From the NCBI RefSeq assembly GCF_026646375.1, contig NZ_JAIPPU010000017.1, forward strand, positions 25,878 to 89,877: DNA of 64,000 nucleotides, written 5' to 3'. The notes beneath the pieces are model-generated. The model ran no database searches. It was not told the DNA's origin and worked only from the letters and a program-made list of their open reading frames with translations. The position numbers and the translations under genes are program-made. The DNA comes from Acetobacterium wieringae. GTDB taxonomy: Bacteria > Bacillota > Clostridia > Eubacteriales > Eubacteriaceae. The stretch's first letter is position 1. The number at the start of each line of letters is the position of its first letter. Of this stretch, positions 47,377 through 55,924 are shown piece by piece.

Positions 47377-47414
47377 TGGGATGCTTTCAAATTAAAAAAC
47401 AGGAAGGAATACAA

Positions 47415-48167
47415 ATGTACACAGGATTTATTGCTTTTTTAGTAGCGGTGGGAGCCGTGGTACTGGCCGAAATGGGAGATAAAACCCAGCTATTGGCGAT
47501 GGCCTTTGCTACCAAGTATCAGGCCGGAAAGGTAATGTTGGGGGTCTTTATTGCCACGGTCTTCAACCACGCCCTGGCGGTAGCAGTGGGAAATTATATT
47601 ACCCGCTTTGATGGCGCCCAGATCTGGATTCAGGGAATAGCCTCACTGTCCTTTATCTTTTTTGGACTCTGGACGATTCGGGGGGATAAGCTGGATGGCG
47701 AAGAAAATCGAACCACCCGCTTTGGTCCGGTGATTACCGTGGCGGTGGCCTTTTTTATTGCCGAAATGGGAGATAAAACCCAACTGGCGACCATTGCTCT
47801 GGCCACCAAATTTCCCGAAAATGCCGTTGGTGTGTTGATCGGAACCACCACCGGGATGCTGATTGCCGATGCCATTGGGATTATCATCGGGGTGGTTCTC
47901 TGTAAAAAAATACCCGAGCGGACGGTCAAGCTGGTATCCGCCGGAGCTTTTATGCTGTTCGGTTTTATTGGTACCTATCAGGTAGCCACCCAGCAGTTGC
48001 AGCTAGGGATGACAACAGTGCTACTCTTGATGTTGGTCTTGCTTATTCTAACAGCCGGGGCATCCTATTATCTAATTAAAAAGGAAAAGGAAGCAGGGCA
48101 TTCGGATACGTATCCATCATGTCCATGTCCAGAGGATCAGATAAAAAAACAACAAGAAGACAAATAA
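47415..48167 (+). CDS. mneA: Manganese exporter of the UPF0016/GDT1 (MneA) family
   Basis: A 250-residue protein with six hydrophobic helices and two copies of the family motif E-x-G-D-K-T (EMGDKTQLLA near residue 20, EMGDKTQLAT near 118). The repeats form the cation path. Bacterial MneA and eukaryotic Gdt1/TMEM165 move Mn2+ (and Ca2+ in some). ATG at 47415 follows AGGAAGGA, and the in-frame extension back to 47346 overlaps the riboswitch terminator. The tail after residue 220 is hydrophilic with a CPCPED. Confidence 0.88.
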   Translation: MYTGFIAFLVAVGAVVLAEMGDKTQLLAMAFATKYQAGKVMLGVFIATVFNHALAVAVGNYITRFDGAQIWIQGIASLSFIFFGLWTIRGDKLDGEENRTTRFGPVITVAVAFFIAEMGDKTQLATIALATKFPENAVGVLIGTTTGMLIADAIGIIIGVVLCKKIPERTVKLVSAGAFMLFGFIGTYQVATQQLQLGMTTVLLLMLVLLILTAGASYYLIKKEKEAGHSDTYPSCPCPEDQIKKQQEDK

Positions 48168-48171
48168 AAAA

Positions 48172-48206
48172 CAGGTAAGACTGGTAGCAGTCTTACCTGC
48201 TTTTTT
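48172..48206 (+). terminator. Terminator after mneA
   Basis: CAGGTAAGACT (48172-48182) and AGTCTTACCTG (48189-48199) form a perfect 11-bp stem, then CTTTTTT. Confidence 0.9.
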
Positions 48207-48263
48207 GATTTTTAGATGACGTAAGGTCAAATACCGGGAGCGAAAGCTGACTCGCGATTATTT

Positions 48264-49067
48264 TTACTGAAGTCCCAGTCCGGCGACAATCTCATCAATA
48301 CCAGTGAGGATATAATTGGGACGGTAGGGGAATTGCTTAACCGTTTCCCGGGTTGATACCCCGCTGAGGACCAGAAAGGTCGTCAAACCCGATTCAATCC
48401 CGGCGATGATATCGGTATCCATGCGGTCACCAATAATCAGGGCATCATCGCTGTGCACCCCCAGTCGTTTAATCCCGGTGCGCATCATCAGGGGATTGGG
48501 TTTACCAACGTAATAGGCTTCTTTTCCGGTGGCCAGTTCAATCGGTGCCACCAGGGCCCGACAGGCCGGGACAATGCCTTCTTCGGTGGGGCCGGTTAAG
48601 TCTGGATTGGTGGCGATCAGTTTGGCGCCTTTCTGAATCAATTTGACTGCCCGCAGCACGGAGTCATAATTATATGAGCGGGTTTCGCCAAAAACGACAT
48701 AGTCCGGATCAACGTCATTCATGGTAATCTCAACGTCATAAAGGGCATTGACCAGACCTGGTTCACCAATGACATAGGCCGAACAACCAGGGGACTGATC
48801 CTTAAGGAATTTGGCAGTGGCCAGGGCACTGGTATAAAAATGGCTTTCATCAATTTCCAGACCCAGTCGGGCCAGTTTTTCTTTTAGTTCAATGGGTGAA
48901 CGTTCGCTGGAATTGGTTAAAAAGAGGAAGTTTTTATCTTCAGCATAAAGCCAGTTGACAAACTCCTTTACTCCCGGCAACAGTCTGTTACCATGGTAGA
49001 TGACACCATCCATATCGCAAATAAAGCCTTTTTTATCTTTAATTAATGCTAATAACTCTTCATTCAT
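48264..49067 (-). CDS. HAD-superfamily subfamily IIA phosphatase (NagD/AraL type)
   Basis: A 267-residue HAD hydrolase. Motif I is FICDMDGVIYHG (residues 15-26), motif II FLTNSS, and the C2-type cap and motif III/IV IIGDRMDTDI follow. Subfamily IIA members dephosphorylate sugar phosphates, nucleotides or glycolytic by-products. The exact substrate is not predictable. It is a lone minus-strand gene among plus-strand genes, with a GGAGGTAAC site before the ATG. Confidence 0.9.
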   Translation of the reverse strand: MNEELLALIKDKKGFICDMDGVIYHGNRLLPGVKEFVNWLYAEDKNFLFLTNSSERSPIELKEKLARLGLEIDESHFYTSALATAKFLKDQSPGCSAYVIGEPGLVNALYDVEITMNDVDPDYVVFGETRSYNYDSVLRAVKLIQKGAKLIATNPDLTGPTEEGIVPACRALVAPIELATGKEAYYVGKPNPLMMRTGIKRLGVHSDDALIIGDRMDTDIIAGIESGLTTFLVLSGVSTRETVKQFPYRPNYILTGIDEIVAGLGLQ

Positions 49068-49297
49068 TTTGTTACCTCCGATTGATTTTCAATTATTTAC
49101 AGTATTATACCCCAATAAAACAGGGTTCGTCTTAAAAATTTGGCAATTTTATGTAAAAAACTGAAAATAAATGTAAAAAGATCATTAAAAACAAGCATGG
49201 CAAAAATTTTTCGTCTTCGCATAGGTATTTGCACGATCCGCTGTGATAAACTGAAATAACAGAAAAATACGATACCAGGAAAGCGAAGGGATATAAA

Positions 49298-49582
49298 ATG
49301 GAGACAATCTTAAATAATTATGATGATATGCGGGTGATGCGGATGATTAAAAAACAGCTGATCAGTTGTGAGTCAAACCTGGAACTACTCCGTAAAGAGT
49401 ATGAGGAAAAAGATGATCAGCTGTTAGCCCTGGGTATTAAGAAAGAAGTGACCAATCGTCCGGTTGATGAAGAGGAAGTGGCGGAGTTAACAGTTCGGCT
49501 GGAAGCCTTAAAAAAAGAAATTCAGGAAATTGAAGAAGATAAGAGTAAAATGGCGGCCTACAACGCCTATACCCGTCGTTAG
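49298..49582 (+). CDS. Small coiled-coil protein of unknown function
   Basis: A 94-residue protein I do not recognise. After an N-terminal YDDMRVMRMIKKQL it is dominated by a charged heptad-like helix pair (LELLRKEYEEKDDQLLALG, then VAELTVRLEALKKEIQEIEE), so an antiparallel coiled coil is likely. There is no signal peptide or membrane segment. It lies alone between the HAD gene and the thi operon, with AAGCGAAGGG as a weak binding site. Its function is unknown. Confidence 0.65.
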   Translation: METILNNYDDMRVMRMIKKQLISCESNLELLRKEYEEKDDQLLALGIKKEVTNRPVDEEEVAELTVRLEALKKEIQEIEEDKSKMAAYNAYTRR

Positions 49583-49606
49583 ACAGAAGCTGTTCAAAAA
49601 CAGATC

Positions 49607-49635
49607 TTGACTTTAGTGGGCTGATGTAATAAAAT
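49607..49635 (+). promoter_or_regulatory. Promoter of the thiS-thiG-thiH-tenI operon
   Basis: TTGACT and TAAAAT with a 17-base spacer, just before the leader hairpin. Confidence 0.7.
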
Positions 49636-49656
49636 CAAAACAGAAAAAGTAAATTG

Positions 49657-49712
49657 AAGCACAAAATGGGGTACACCACCGAAAGGGTGTAATCGTATTT
49701 TGTGCTTTTTTT
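49657..49712 (+). promoter_or_regulatory. Leader with terminator-like hairpin before thiS
   Basis: AAGCACAAAAT (49657-49667) pairs with ATTTTGTGCTT (49697-49707), followed by T7. An inner ACACC / GGTGT hairpin (49673-49690) sits in the loop. No TPP-riboswitch blocks (CTGAGA, ACCTGATCTGG) are present. It looks like a transcription attenuator of another type. I recall a thiS-associated RNA motif from comparative genomics but cannot confirm a match. Confidence 0.6.
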
Positions 49713-49742
49713 GCGTCTGCAACAGCAAAGGAGAAAAGTGAG

Positions 49743-49937
49743 ATGCGTATCAACGGAAAAGAAGTGCCCCTGGTTAACAATCAGAGTCTGCTACAGTTTT
49801 TAGAAACCAATGGTTTTGATGTGGCCACCCTGGCTGTCGCCCGAAATGGTGAAATCGTTCCAAAATCGAGCTATGATGCAGTACTGCTTTGCGAAACGGA
49901 TACCCTGGAAGTGGTACGTTTCGTCGGTGGCGGGTGA
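49743..49937 (+). CDS. thiS: Sulfur carrier protein ThiS
   Basis: A 64-residue ubiquitin-like carrier: MRINGKEVPL at the start, a TLAVARNGEIVPKS centre and the obligatory C-terminal Gly-Gly (RFVGGG). Its C-terminus is adenylated and thiocarboxylated to donate sulfur to ThiG. The adenylating enzyme ThiF, usually next to it, is not encoded here. AAAGGAG precedes the ATG. Confidence 0.93.
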   Translation: MRINGKEVPLVNNQSLLQFLETNGFDVATLAVARNGEIVPKSSYDAVLLCETDTLEVVRFVGGG

Positions 49938-50018
49938 TGGTAAGGAACCGACTAAAGATAAGATAGCCGTGAACAAATAAAGATTTACAATCTGAAAGTA
50001 GAATTAAAAGGAGAAAAG

Positions 50019-50783
50019 ATGACAGATCAATTAATAATTGGCGGACACACATTTAATTCCCGGTTTATCCTGGGATCCGGAAAGTTTTCACTGGAAATTG
50101 TCAAGGCGGTAGTCGAAAACGGCGGGGCAGAAATTGTGACACTGGCCCTGCGGCGGGCGAATCTCGGTGGGGAAGAGAATATTCTGGATTATATCCCCAA
50201 CGATATTACGCTGCTACCCAATACTTCTGGTGCAAGAACGGCCGAGGAAGCGGTCCAAATCGCCCGGTTGGCCCGGGAGATCAATTGCGGGAATTTTGTC
50301 AAGGTGGAAGTCATCAAGGATTCCAAATATCTGTTTCCCGATAATTATGAAACCATTAAGGCTACCGAGATTCTGGCCAAAGATGGTTTTGTGGTGATGC
50401 CCTATATGTATCCGGACTTAAATGTGGCCCGGGATTTAGTCAGTGCCGGGGCGGCGGCAGTGATGCCCCTGGCATCGCCGATTGGCAGCAACAAGGGGCT
50501 TTGTACCCGGGACTTTATTGAGATACTAGTTAGTGAAATCCCCGTTCCGATTATTGTCGATGCTGGCATCGGACGGCCGTCCCAGGCCTGTGAGGCGATG
50601 GAAATGGGCGTGGCAGCGGTGATGTGCAATACTGCGGTAGCTACAGCTAAAAACATTCCGCTGATGGCCAAAGCCTTTGGTCAGGCGATAGCGTCGGGCC
50701 GAAATGCCTATCTGGCAGGTCTCGGCCGGGTCTTAACCCATGGCGAAGCGTCCAGCCCCTTAACGGGATTTTTGGAGGATTAG
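50019..50783 (+). CDS. thiG: Thiazole synthase
   Basis: A 254-residue TIM barrel. [19 protein letters not shown] is the family's opening, followed by [30 protein letters not shown] and [11 protein letters not shown]. It assembles the thiazole ring of thiamine from deoxyxylulose phosphate, ThiS-thiocarboxylate and dehydroglycine. It lies 81 bases after thiS and 1 base before thiH. Confidence 0.96.
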   Translation: MTDQLIIGGHTFNSRFILGSGKFSLEIVKAVVENGGAEIVTLALRRANLGGEENILDYIPNDITLLPNTSGARTAEEAVQIARLAREINCGNFVKVEVIKDSKYLFPDNYETIKATEILAKDGFVVMPYMYPDLNVARDLVSAGAAAVMPLASPIGSNKGLCTRDFIEILVSEIPVPIIVDAGIGRPSQACEAMEMGVAAVMCNTAVATAKNIPLMAKAFGQAIASGRNAYLAGLGRVLTHGEASSPLTGFLED

Positions 50784-50784
50784 A

Positions 50785-51939
50785 ATGATAAAAAAACGCA
50801 CTGATCCAATGGTCTATCAACCAGGGATGGAGAAAATAGACTCCGATATTCGGGATAAAGTCTTAAAAAATGTGGATAAGTATGATGATCAGAAAATTAC
50901 CGCCAGCGATGTGGAAGAAGCCCTGAAAAAAGAGCGATTGTCCATAACCGATTATGGAGCCTTATTATCACCGGCAGCGACGCCATATTTAGAAGAAATG
51001 GCCAAAAAAGCGATGATCGAAACAAAGAAACACTTTGGTACCAATATCTGCCTGTTTACCCCGCTTTACATTGCCAATTATTGTGAAAATAATTGTGTAT
51101 ACTGTGGATTTAATTGTAAAAATAAAATCCGCCGGGGTAAGCTTAGTCTGGCGGAAATGGAGATGGAATTAAAGGCGATCGCCAAAACCGGATTAAAAGA
51201 GATCCTGATCTTAACCGGCGAATCCCGGCATCAGTCCGGGGTGGAGTATATCGGGGCTGGGGTTAAACTGGCGGCGGAATATTTTACCACCGTGGGGATT
51301 GAAATCTACCCGCTAAATGCCAATGAATATGCATATCTACGCAGCTGTGGAGCCGATTTTGTTTCGGTTTATCAGGAAACCTATGATTTAAGCAGATATG
51401 AACAAGTTCATTTAAGTGGGCCCAAACGGGTTTTTCCCTATCGTTTTGAAGCCCAGGAGCGGGCCTTACTGGGAGGCATGCGGGGTGTTTCTTTCGGAGC
51501 CTTGCTGGGGTTAGGTAACTTCCGGAAGGATGCCTTTGCCACTGGAGTCCACGCCTACTTTATTCAGCAAAAATACCCCCATGCTGAAATCGGCTTTTCC
51601 ACACCCCGGCTCCGCCCCTTTATTAACAAAGCCGATAACAACCCCAACGACGTTCATGAGAAACAGTTGCTTCAGGTGATGCTGGCCTACCGGCTGCTGA
51701 TGCCTTTTGCCGGGATCACCATTTCCACCCGGGAGCGGCCTGGCTTTCGGGATCATGTCGTTGGGATGGTGGCGACAAAAATTTCTGCCGGTGTCAGTGT
51801 CGGGGTTGGTGGACATGAGCAGCAGGAAAAGGGCGATGAACAATTTGAGATATCCGATCCCCGCAGCGTTCCCGAGGTACATCAAATGATTTTAAATCGT
51901 GGCCTCCAGCCGGTTTATTGCGACTATATCCGGGTATAA
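50785..51939 (+). CDS. thiH: Tyrosine lyase ThiH (2-iminoacetate synthase)
   Basis: A 384-residue radical-SAM enzyme. The [4Fe-4S] cysteines are C100, C104 and C107 in NYCENNCVYCGFNC, and a GESRHQS motif follows. It cleaves tyrosine to dehydroglycine and p-cresol, the oxygen-independent route to the thiazole precursor. Aerobes use ThiO instead, so this supports an anaerobic life. It follows thiG almost without a gap. Confidence 0.95.
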   Translation: MIKKRTDPMVYQPGMEKIDSDIRDKVLKNVDKYDDQKITASDVEEALKKERLSITDYGALLSPAATPYLEEMAKKAMIETKKHFGTNICLFTPLYIANYCENNCVYCGFNCKNKIRRGKLSLAEMEMELKAIAKTGLKEILILTGESRHQSGVEYIGAGVKLAAEYFTTVGIEIYPLNANEYAYLRSCGADFVSVYQETYDLSRYEQVHLSGPKRVFPYRFEAQERALLGGMRGVSFGALLGLGNFRKDAFATGVHAYFIQQKYPHAEIGFSTPRLRPFINKADNNPNDVHEKQLLQVMLAYRLLMPFAGITISTRERPGFRDHVVGMVATKISAGVSVGVGGHEQQEKGDEQFEISDPRSVPEVHQMILNRGLQPVYCDYIRV

Positions 51940-52013
51940 ACCTTCATAAAATGGGTGGTATTTTTTAGCTGGGATATGATAGACTATAGACAAGAAAAAT
52001 AAAGGAGCCAAGT

Positions 52014-52598
52014 ATGCTGATTTGTATAACGAACCAGAAACTGTGCCAGGATGATTTTCTCAGTCGAATTGAAGAAATCGCTAAGGGGCAACCTCATGCC
52101 ATTATGCTGCGGGAAAAAGACCTCAGCGAGCCAGACTATCGGGAGCTAGCCATCAACGTAAAAGAAATTTGTGATCGGTACCGGGTTAGACTGATTATTA
52201 ATCATAATTTAGAGATTGCTGAGGAATTGAAGGTAGAAGCGGTACAGGTGTCGATTCATGACATCCGGAGAGAGTGTGAAGCGATCCGGAACTTTAAGCA
52301 GGTCGGGGTCTCGGTTCACTCGGTGGAACAGGCCCGGGAAGCCGAAGTCTGGGGGGCCGATTATTTAATCGCTGGTCATATTTTTCCCACTGATTGCAAA
52401 AAAGGCCTACCGGCCCGAGGGCTAATTTTTCTTAAAGAGGTCTGTAATGCTGTCGCAATCCCGGTTTTTGCCATCGGCGGGATCAGCGAAGTCAATTATA
52501 AAATTACCTTGATGGCCGGCGCCAAAGGGGTCTGTATCATGAGTGAAGCGATGACCACCGATCATCCCGAAACCCTGGCGCAACGATTTATCGTTTAA
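52014..52598 (+). CDS. tenI: ThiE/TenI family protein, probably thiazole tautomerase TenI
   Basis: A 194-residue TIM barrel. IMLREKDLSE is shared by ThiE and TenI, but AGHIFPTDCKKGLPARGL carries the TenI-type GH-x-F-x-TDCKKG-RG signature where ThiE has GPIFPT-TK. TenI aromatises the thiazole tautomer made by ThiG, so it fits a thiSGH operon better than a second phosphate synthase would. A ThiE assignment is the alternative. It lies 74 bases after thiH with AAAGGAG before its ATG. Confidence 0.8.
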   Translation: MLICITNQKLCQDDFLSRIEEIAKGQPHAIMLREKDLSEPDYRELAINVKEICDRYRVRLIINHNLEIAEELKVEAVQVSIHDIRRECEAIRNFKQVGVSVHSVEQAREAEVWGADYLIAGHIFPTDCKKGLPARGLIFLKEVCNAVAIPVFAIGGISEVNYKITLMAGAKGVCIMSEAMTTDHPETLAQRFIV

Positions 52599-52651
52599 TG
52601 AGTGGTTCATTTATAGTACCACAACAATTGAAGCGGATCGAAGATAAATAA

Positions 52652-52684
52652 AAAAAGGGATAAGGCTAAGCCATATCCCTTTTT
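52652..52684. terminator. Bidirectional terminator between tenI and the GGDEF-EAL gene
   Basis: AAAAAGGGATA / TATCCCTTTTT arms enclose GGCT / AGCC. T-runs are present on both strands, so it can end both convergent transcripts. Confidence 0.85.
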
Positions 52685-55503
52685 GTTTTTTCCATAAAAG
52701 TCAGTAGTCCGTCCTCGTCAAGCGGTTTGGCATAGTAAAAGCCCTGAGCAATATGACAATTATTTTTCAGTAGAAAGTCAATCTGTTCGGGGGTTTCCAC
52801 TCCTTCGGCAATGACCTGGAGATTAAAATTTGAGGCCAGTTCTATGATTACTTTAGCAATGGTGCCATTATCGTAATGGGGAATCCCTTTAATAAAGGAA
52901 CGGTCGATTTTGATTTTATCCACGGCAAATTTCTTGAGATAACTCAGAGAAGAGTAACCGGTGCCAAAATCATCGATGGAAACCTGGATCCCCATCCGAT
53001 GGAATTCGCTCAGGATGGCTTCACATTCATCTTCATTATCCATCAGAATACCCTCGGTGATTTCCAGTTCCAGCAGTTCTGGTGGTAACTGGGTGCGGGT
53101 CAAAATGGATTGGATCAGTTCCCCGATATAAGGGGCCTTAAACTGAAGCATCGAAAGATTAACTGCGATCGGGATTTGATAACCCAGTGATTGGAGTTTT
53201 TTTCCGAACTCGCAGGCAGTTTCCAGCACCCATTCACCCAGTGGAATAATCAGATTTGATTCTTCAGCAATGGGAATAAAAATCCCCGGAGGAACCATCC
53301 CATTGGAGCTGTTCCAGCGAATTAAAGCCTCCAGGCCGAGAATCTGATTGGTGGACATATCCACCTGGGGTTGGTAGTAAAGAACAAATTCCTGATTGCT
53401 TAGCGCATTGCGCAGTTTGTTCTGCATTTCGTATTTTTGAATCGACAGGCTGTTGATGTCCTTATCGTAGAACTCAAAGCGCCGCCCCTTGTTGGCTTTG
53501 ACATTATTCAGGGCAGAAGCGGCAGTCTTTAGAAGCTTGCCATAGTGGTTGGCATCGTTGGGGTAGAGACTGATTCCGATACTGACATCAACAATCAATT
53601 CTTCATCATGAATGGAAATCTGTTTTTCCAGTTCTTTGCTTAAATCCATGATGTATTCATATAAATCTTCATTGGAAGAAACATGCGTTTTTAGAATACC
53701 AAACTCGTCATTCCCCAGACGAGCCAGCACATCCTGATCGTTGACCAGAGTCTTTAGGCGATTGGCCAGAGCAATTAATACCTTGTTGCCAAAATCAAAA
53801 CCTTTGGCCTCATTGATAATTCGGAAATCATCGATATTAATTAAAATCAGGGCATGGTTCCCGACAGTGGTGCTGTCCCCGCTGATCAGTTCCATTCCCG
53901 ATTCATCGAGAAAGACCTTATTGTTAAGCTTGGTCAGATGGTCAAAATACTTCAGATAATAAATATCTTTTTCAATTTGCTTATGGGCCGTGAGATTGGT
54001 GATATTGCCGATATAATAATCAGCTCCGCCGTTTTTCACCTTACTGATCCGCAAAAACAGAAACAGCGTTTCGGTGGAATTTTGAGCATATTCAATTTCG
54101 CCAGACCAGACCGGATTCATTTCCAGGCTGTCAATCAAGGGCTGATTGATCAGGATATTGTTTTCAGATAGGTTCAACATCGGGATTTCAGCTTCAGGAA
54201 TCCCAATTATTCGGGAAAAGGCAGTATTTTGATAAATACAGAAAAATGTTTCATTTAAAATAAAAATACCTTCATCGGTACCGGATAAAAGCTCCAAGAT
54301 CATTTCCAGTTGGGATTGAACTGCCTGGCGTTTGTCAATTTCCTGATTTAGCGCCTGATTGTTGGTTTGAATTTCTTCGATGTATTGGATGATCCGGTGG
54401 CTCATCATCTTGAGCCCCCGGGATAAAATACCAAGCTCATCTTCCCGGTCGTAAAGGGTACTTGGTAGATTGATTTCCTGATCACCCTGGCTGAAGGTTT
54501 TGACTGCATCGGAAATGGTTATAATTGGTTCAGAAATGAGTCGGGTCATCCGCCGGATAAAAAGCGCAATCATAAACAGCAATACCAGGGAAACAAAGAT
54601 CAGACTAAAAATAAACTGGTTCAGTGGAGCCAAAACTTCTGACCGGGGGATGACCGTGACCACGATCCAGTTGGATGACTGGGTGGGCACATAGGCGATG
54701 TATTTGGCATTATTTCCCAGCTGGTATTCGATGACACCACTGTTGCCGGAGGTGATTTGGCTCATATAGAGGTCAAGATAGGAAAAGGGATTAGCCCCGC
54801 CAGCAGCAAAAACTTCAGGATCATCAGGATGATAAAAAATACTGCCGTCTTTATTGATTAATAGGGTATAACCGTTTTCGCCGACTTGGTAGGTACTCAT
54901 CAGCTTAGAAATATCTGTCACCTGCAGGTCAATGCCCATGGCGCCAATCACATTATTGTTTTTTAGGATCGGGGTCGTGATGGAAACCACCATTTTTTCG
55001 GTAACAATGTCAATATAGGGACTAGTTACCGTAATTCCCCGGGATTGTAAGGTTTCCATGTACCAGAGTCGTTTATTCAAATCATAGTCTGGTTTGGGAT
55101 CAAATTCGGGGGTTGAAGAAATCACATCGTTGGACTTGGTCACGCCGATATAAGCCAGCGAAATATTGGGATCGGAAGCCTTAATGGCCTGGAGTTCCTG
55201 GGTTATCACATTAAACAGCGGATGCTGACGTTTTTCCTCCCGGGTGTTGAGCGCTTCTGTGATGGCCTGATAATCCTGATTGGTTTTCATCTGTTCGACA
55301 ATAATAATATTCTTCTCGATAAATTTGTCAATTTCAGTGGCAATTTGTTGGGCGTCCTTGGAAATCTGTTCCTTACTGTTGGTTTCAAAAAAACCACTTA
55401 ACATTTGGATGGAAATAATACCATAAACTGCAAAGGCAACAAAAATAAATCCAATAACAATGGTTCCTACCCGTCTGATCAGGCTTTTTTTAAACCAGTG
55501 CAC
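52666..55503 (-). CDS. Cyclic-di-GMP phosphodiesterase with dCache, HAMP, PAS and degenerate GGDEF
   Basis: A 945-residue membrane sensor. It has a transmembrane helix at 12-34, an extracellular double-Cache sensor (about 40-290, with YIDIVTEKMVVSITTPI), a second helix at 297-317, a HAMP domain, PAS (about 400-510), GGDEF (about 515-680) and EAL (about 690-940). The GGDEF signature reads GNDEF at 597-601, so cyclase activity is doubtful. The EAL domain is intact: LEALIRW (724-730), DDFGTGYSS and EGVETPEQ. It probably degrades c-di-GMP in response to an external small molecule. The start is GTG at 55503. Confidence 0.9.
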   Translation of the reverse strand: MHWFKKSLIRRVGTIVIGFIFVAFAVYGIISIQMLSGFFETNSKEQISKDAQQIATEIDKFIEKNIIIVEQMKTNQDYQAITEALNTREEKRQHPLFNVITQELQAIKASDPNISLAYIGVTKSNDVISSTPEFDPKPDYDLNKRLWYMETLQSRGITVTSPYIDIVTEKMVVSITTPILKNNNVIGAMGIDLQVTDISKLMSTYQVGENGYTLLINKDGSIFYHPDDPEVFAAGGANPFSYLDLYMSQITSGNSGVIEYQLGNNAKYIAYVPTQSSNWIVVTVIPRSEVLAPLNQFIFSLIFVSLVLLFMIALFIRRMTRLISEPIITISDAVKTFSQGDQEINLPSTLYDREDELGILSRGLKMMSHRIIQYIEEIQTNNQALNQEIDKRQAVQSQLEMILELLSGTDEGIFILNETFFCIYQNTAFSRIIGIPEAEIPMLNLSENNILINQPLIDSLEMNPVWSGEIEYAQNSTETLFLFLRISKVKNGGADYYIGNITNLTAHKQIEKDIYYLKYFDHLTKLNNKVFLDESGMELISGDSTTVGNHALILINIDDFRIINEAKGFDFGNKVLIALANRLKTLVNDQDVLARLGNDEFGILKTHVSSNEDLYEYIMDLSKELEKQISIHDEELIVDVSIGISLYPNDANHYGKLLKTAASALNNVKANKGRRFEFYDKDINSLSIQKYEMQNKLRNALSNQEFVLYYQPQVDMSTNQILGLEALIRWNSSNGMVPPGIFIPIAEESNLIIPLGEWVLETACEFGKKLQSLGYQIPIAVNLSMLQFKAPYIGELIQSILTRTQLPPELLELEITEGILMDNEDECEAILSEFHRMGIQVSIDDFGTGYSSLSYLKKFAVDKIKIDRSFIKGIPHYDNGTIAKVIIELASNFNLQVIAEGVETPEQIDFLLKNNCHIAQGFYYAKPLDEDGLLTFMEKTKRDMA

Positions 55504-55623
55504 AATGGGGCCATCCTTTCTCTGAAGGGTCAGTCAATATCATTAATATGTTAGTTTTATCATGCTTTTTCATGCTCCTATTATAAACGAAAACGGATGG
55601 AAAGAAAAATAAATTTTAATCTA

Positions 55624-55652
55624 TTGACAGAAATATCGCAATTATGTTAAAG
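55624..55652 (+). promoter_or_regulatory. Promoter of the riboflavin operon
   Basis: A perfect TTGACA (55624-55629), a 17-base spacer and a weak TTAAAG -10 box. It places transcription start just before the FMN aptamer. Confidence 0.55.
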
Positions 55653-55671
55653 TTTAATCAATTAAATACGA

Positions 55672-55781
55672 AGTCTTCAGGGCAGGGATAGTTTCCCTAC
55701 CGGTGGTATAGCCCACGAGCCGCAAGGTATGATTCGGTGAAATTCCGAGGCCGACAGTTAAAGTCTGGATGAAAGAAGATA
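55672..55781 (+). promoter_or_regulatory. FMN riboswitch (RFN element)
   Basis: It carries almost all conserved bases: TCTTCAGGGCAGGG, CCCTACCGGTGGTATAGCC, CACGAGCCG, GATTCGGTGAAATTCCGAG, GCCGACAGTTAAAGTCTGGA and GAAAGAAGAT. FMN binding favours the downstream terminator and turns off ribD-ribE-ribBA-ribH. Confidence 0.97.
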
Positions 55782-55810
55782 ATGAAGTTTTATAATTGCT
55801 TTGTTAATTT

Positions 55811-55845
55811 AGCTCTGAAATGGTAATCATTTCAGAGCTTTTTTA
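55811..55845 (+). terminator. FMN riboswitch terminator, first of two
   Basis: AGCTCTGAAAT (55811-55821) pairs with ATTTCAGAGCT (55829-55839), followed by a T-run. This is the likely regulated terminator of the aptamer. Confidence 0.85.
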
Positions 55846-55870
55846 TACGAGAATCAGTAAAGCTGTGAAC

Positions 55871-55909
55871 AAAAATGCCCTGGATATTTATTCAGGGCAT
55901 TTTTGTTTT
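55871..55909 (+). terminator. Second, tandem terminator-like hairpin before ribD
   Basis: AAAAATGCCCTG (55871-55882) pairs perfectly with CAGGGCATTTTT (55893-55904), followed by GTTTTG. It ends just before the ribD ribosome binding site. Confidence 0.75.
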
Positions 55910-55924
55910 GAGGGAGGAATACAG

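Noticed and set aside
49607..49742. TPP riboswitch before thiS
   Set aside because: The characteristic CTGAGA and ACCTGATCTGG blocks are missing. Only a simple attenuator hairpin is present.
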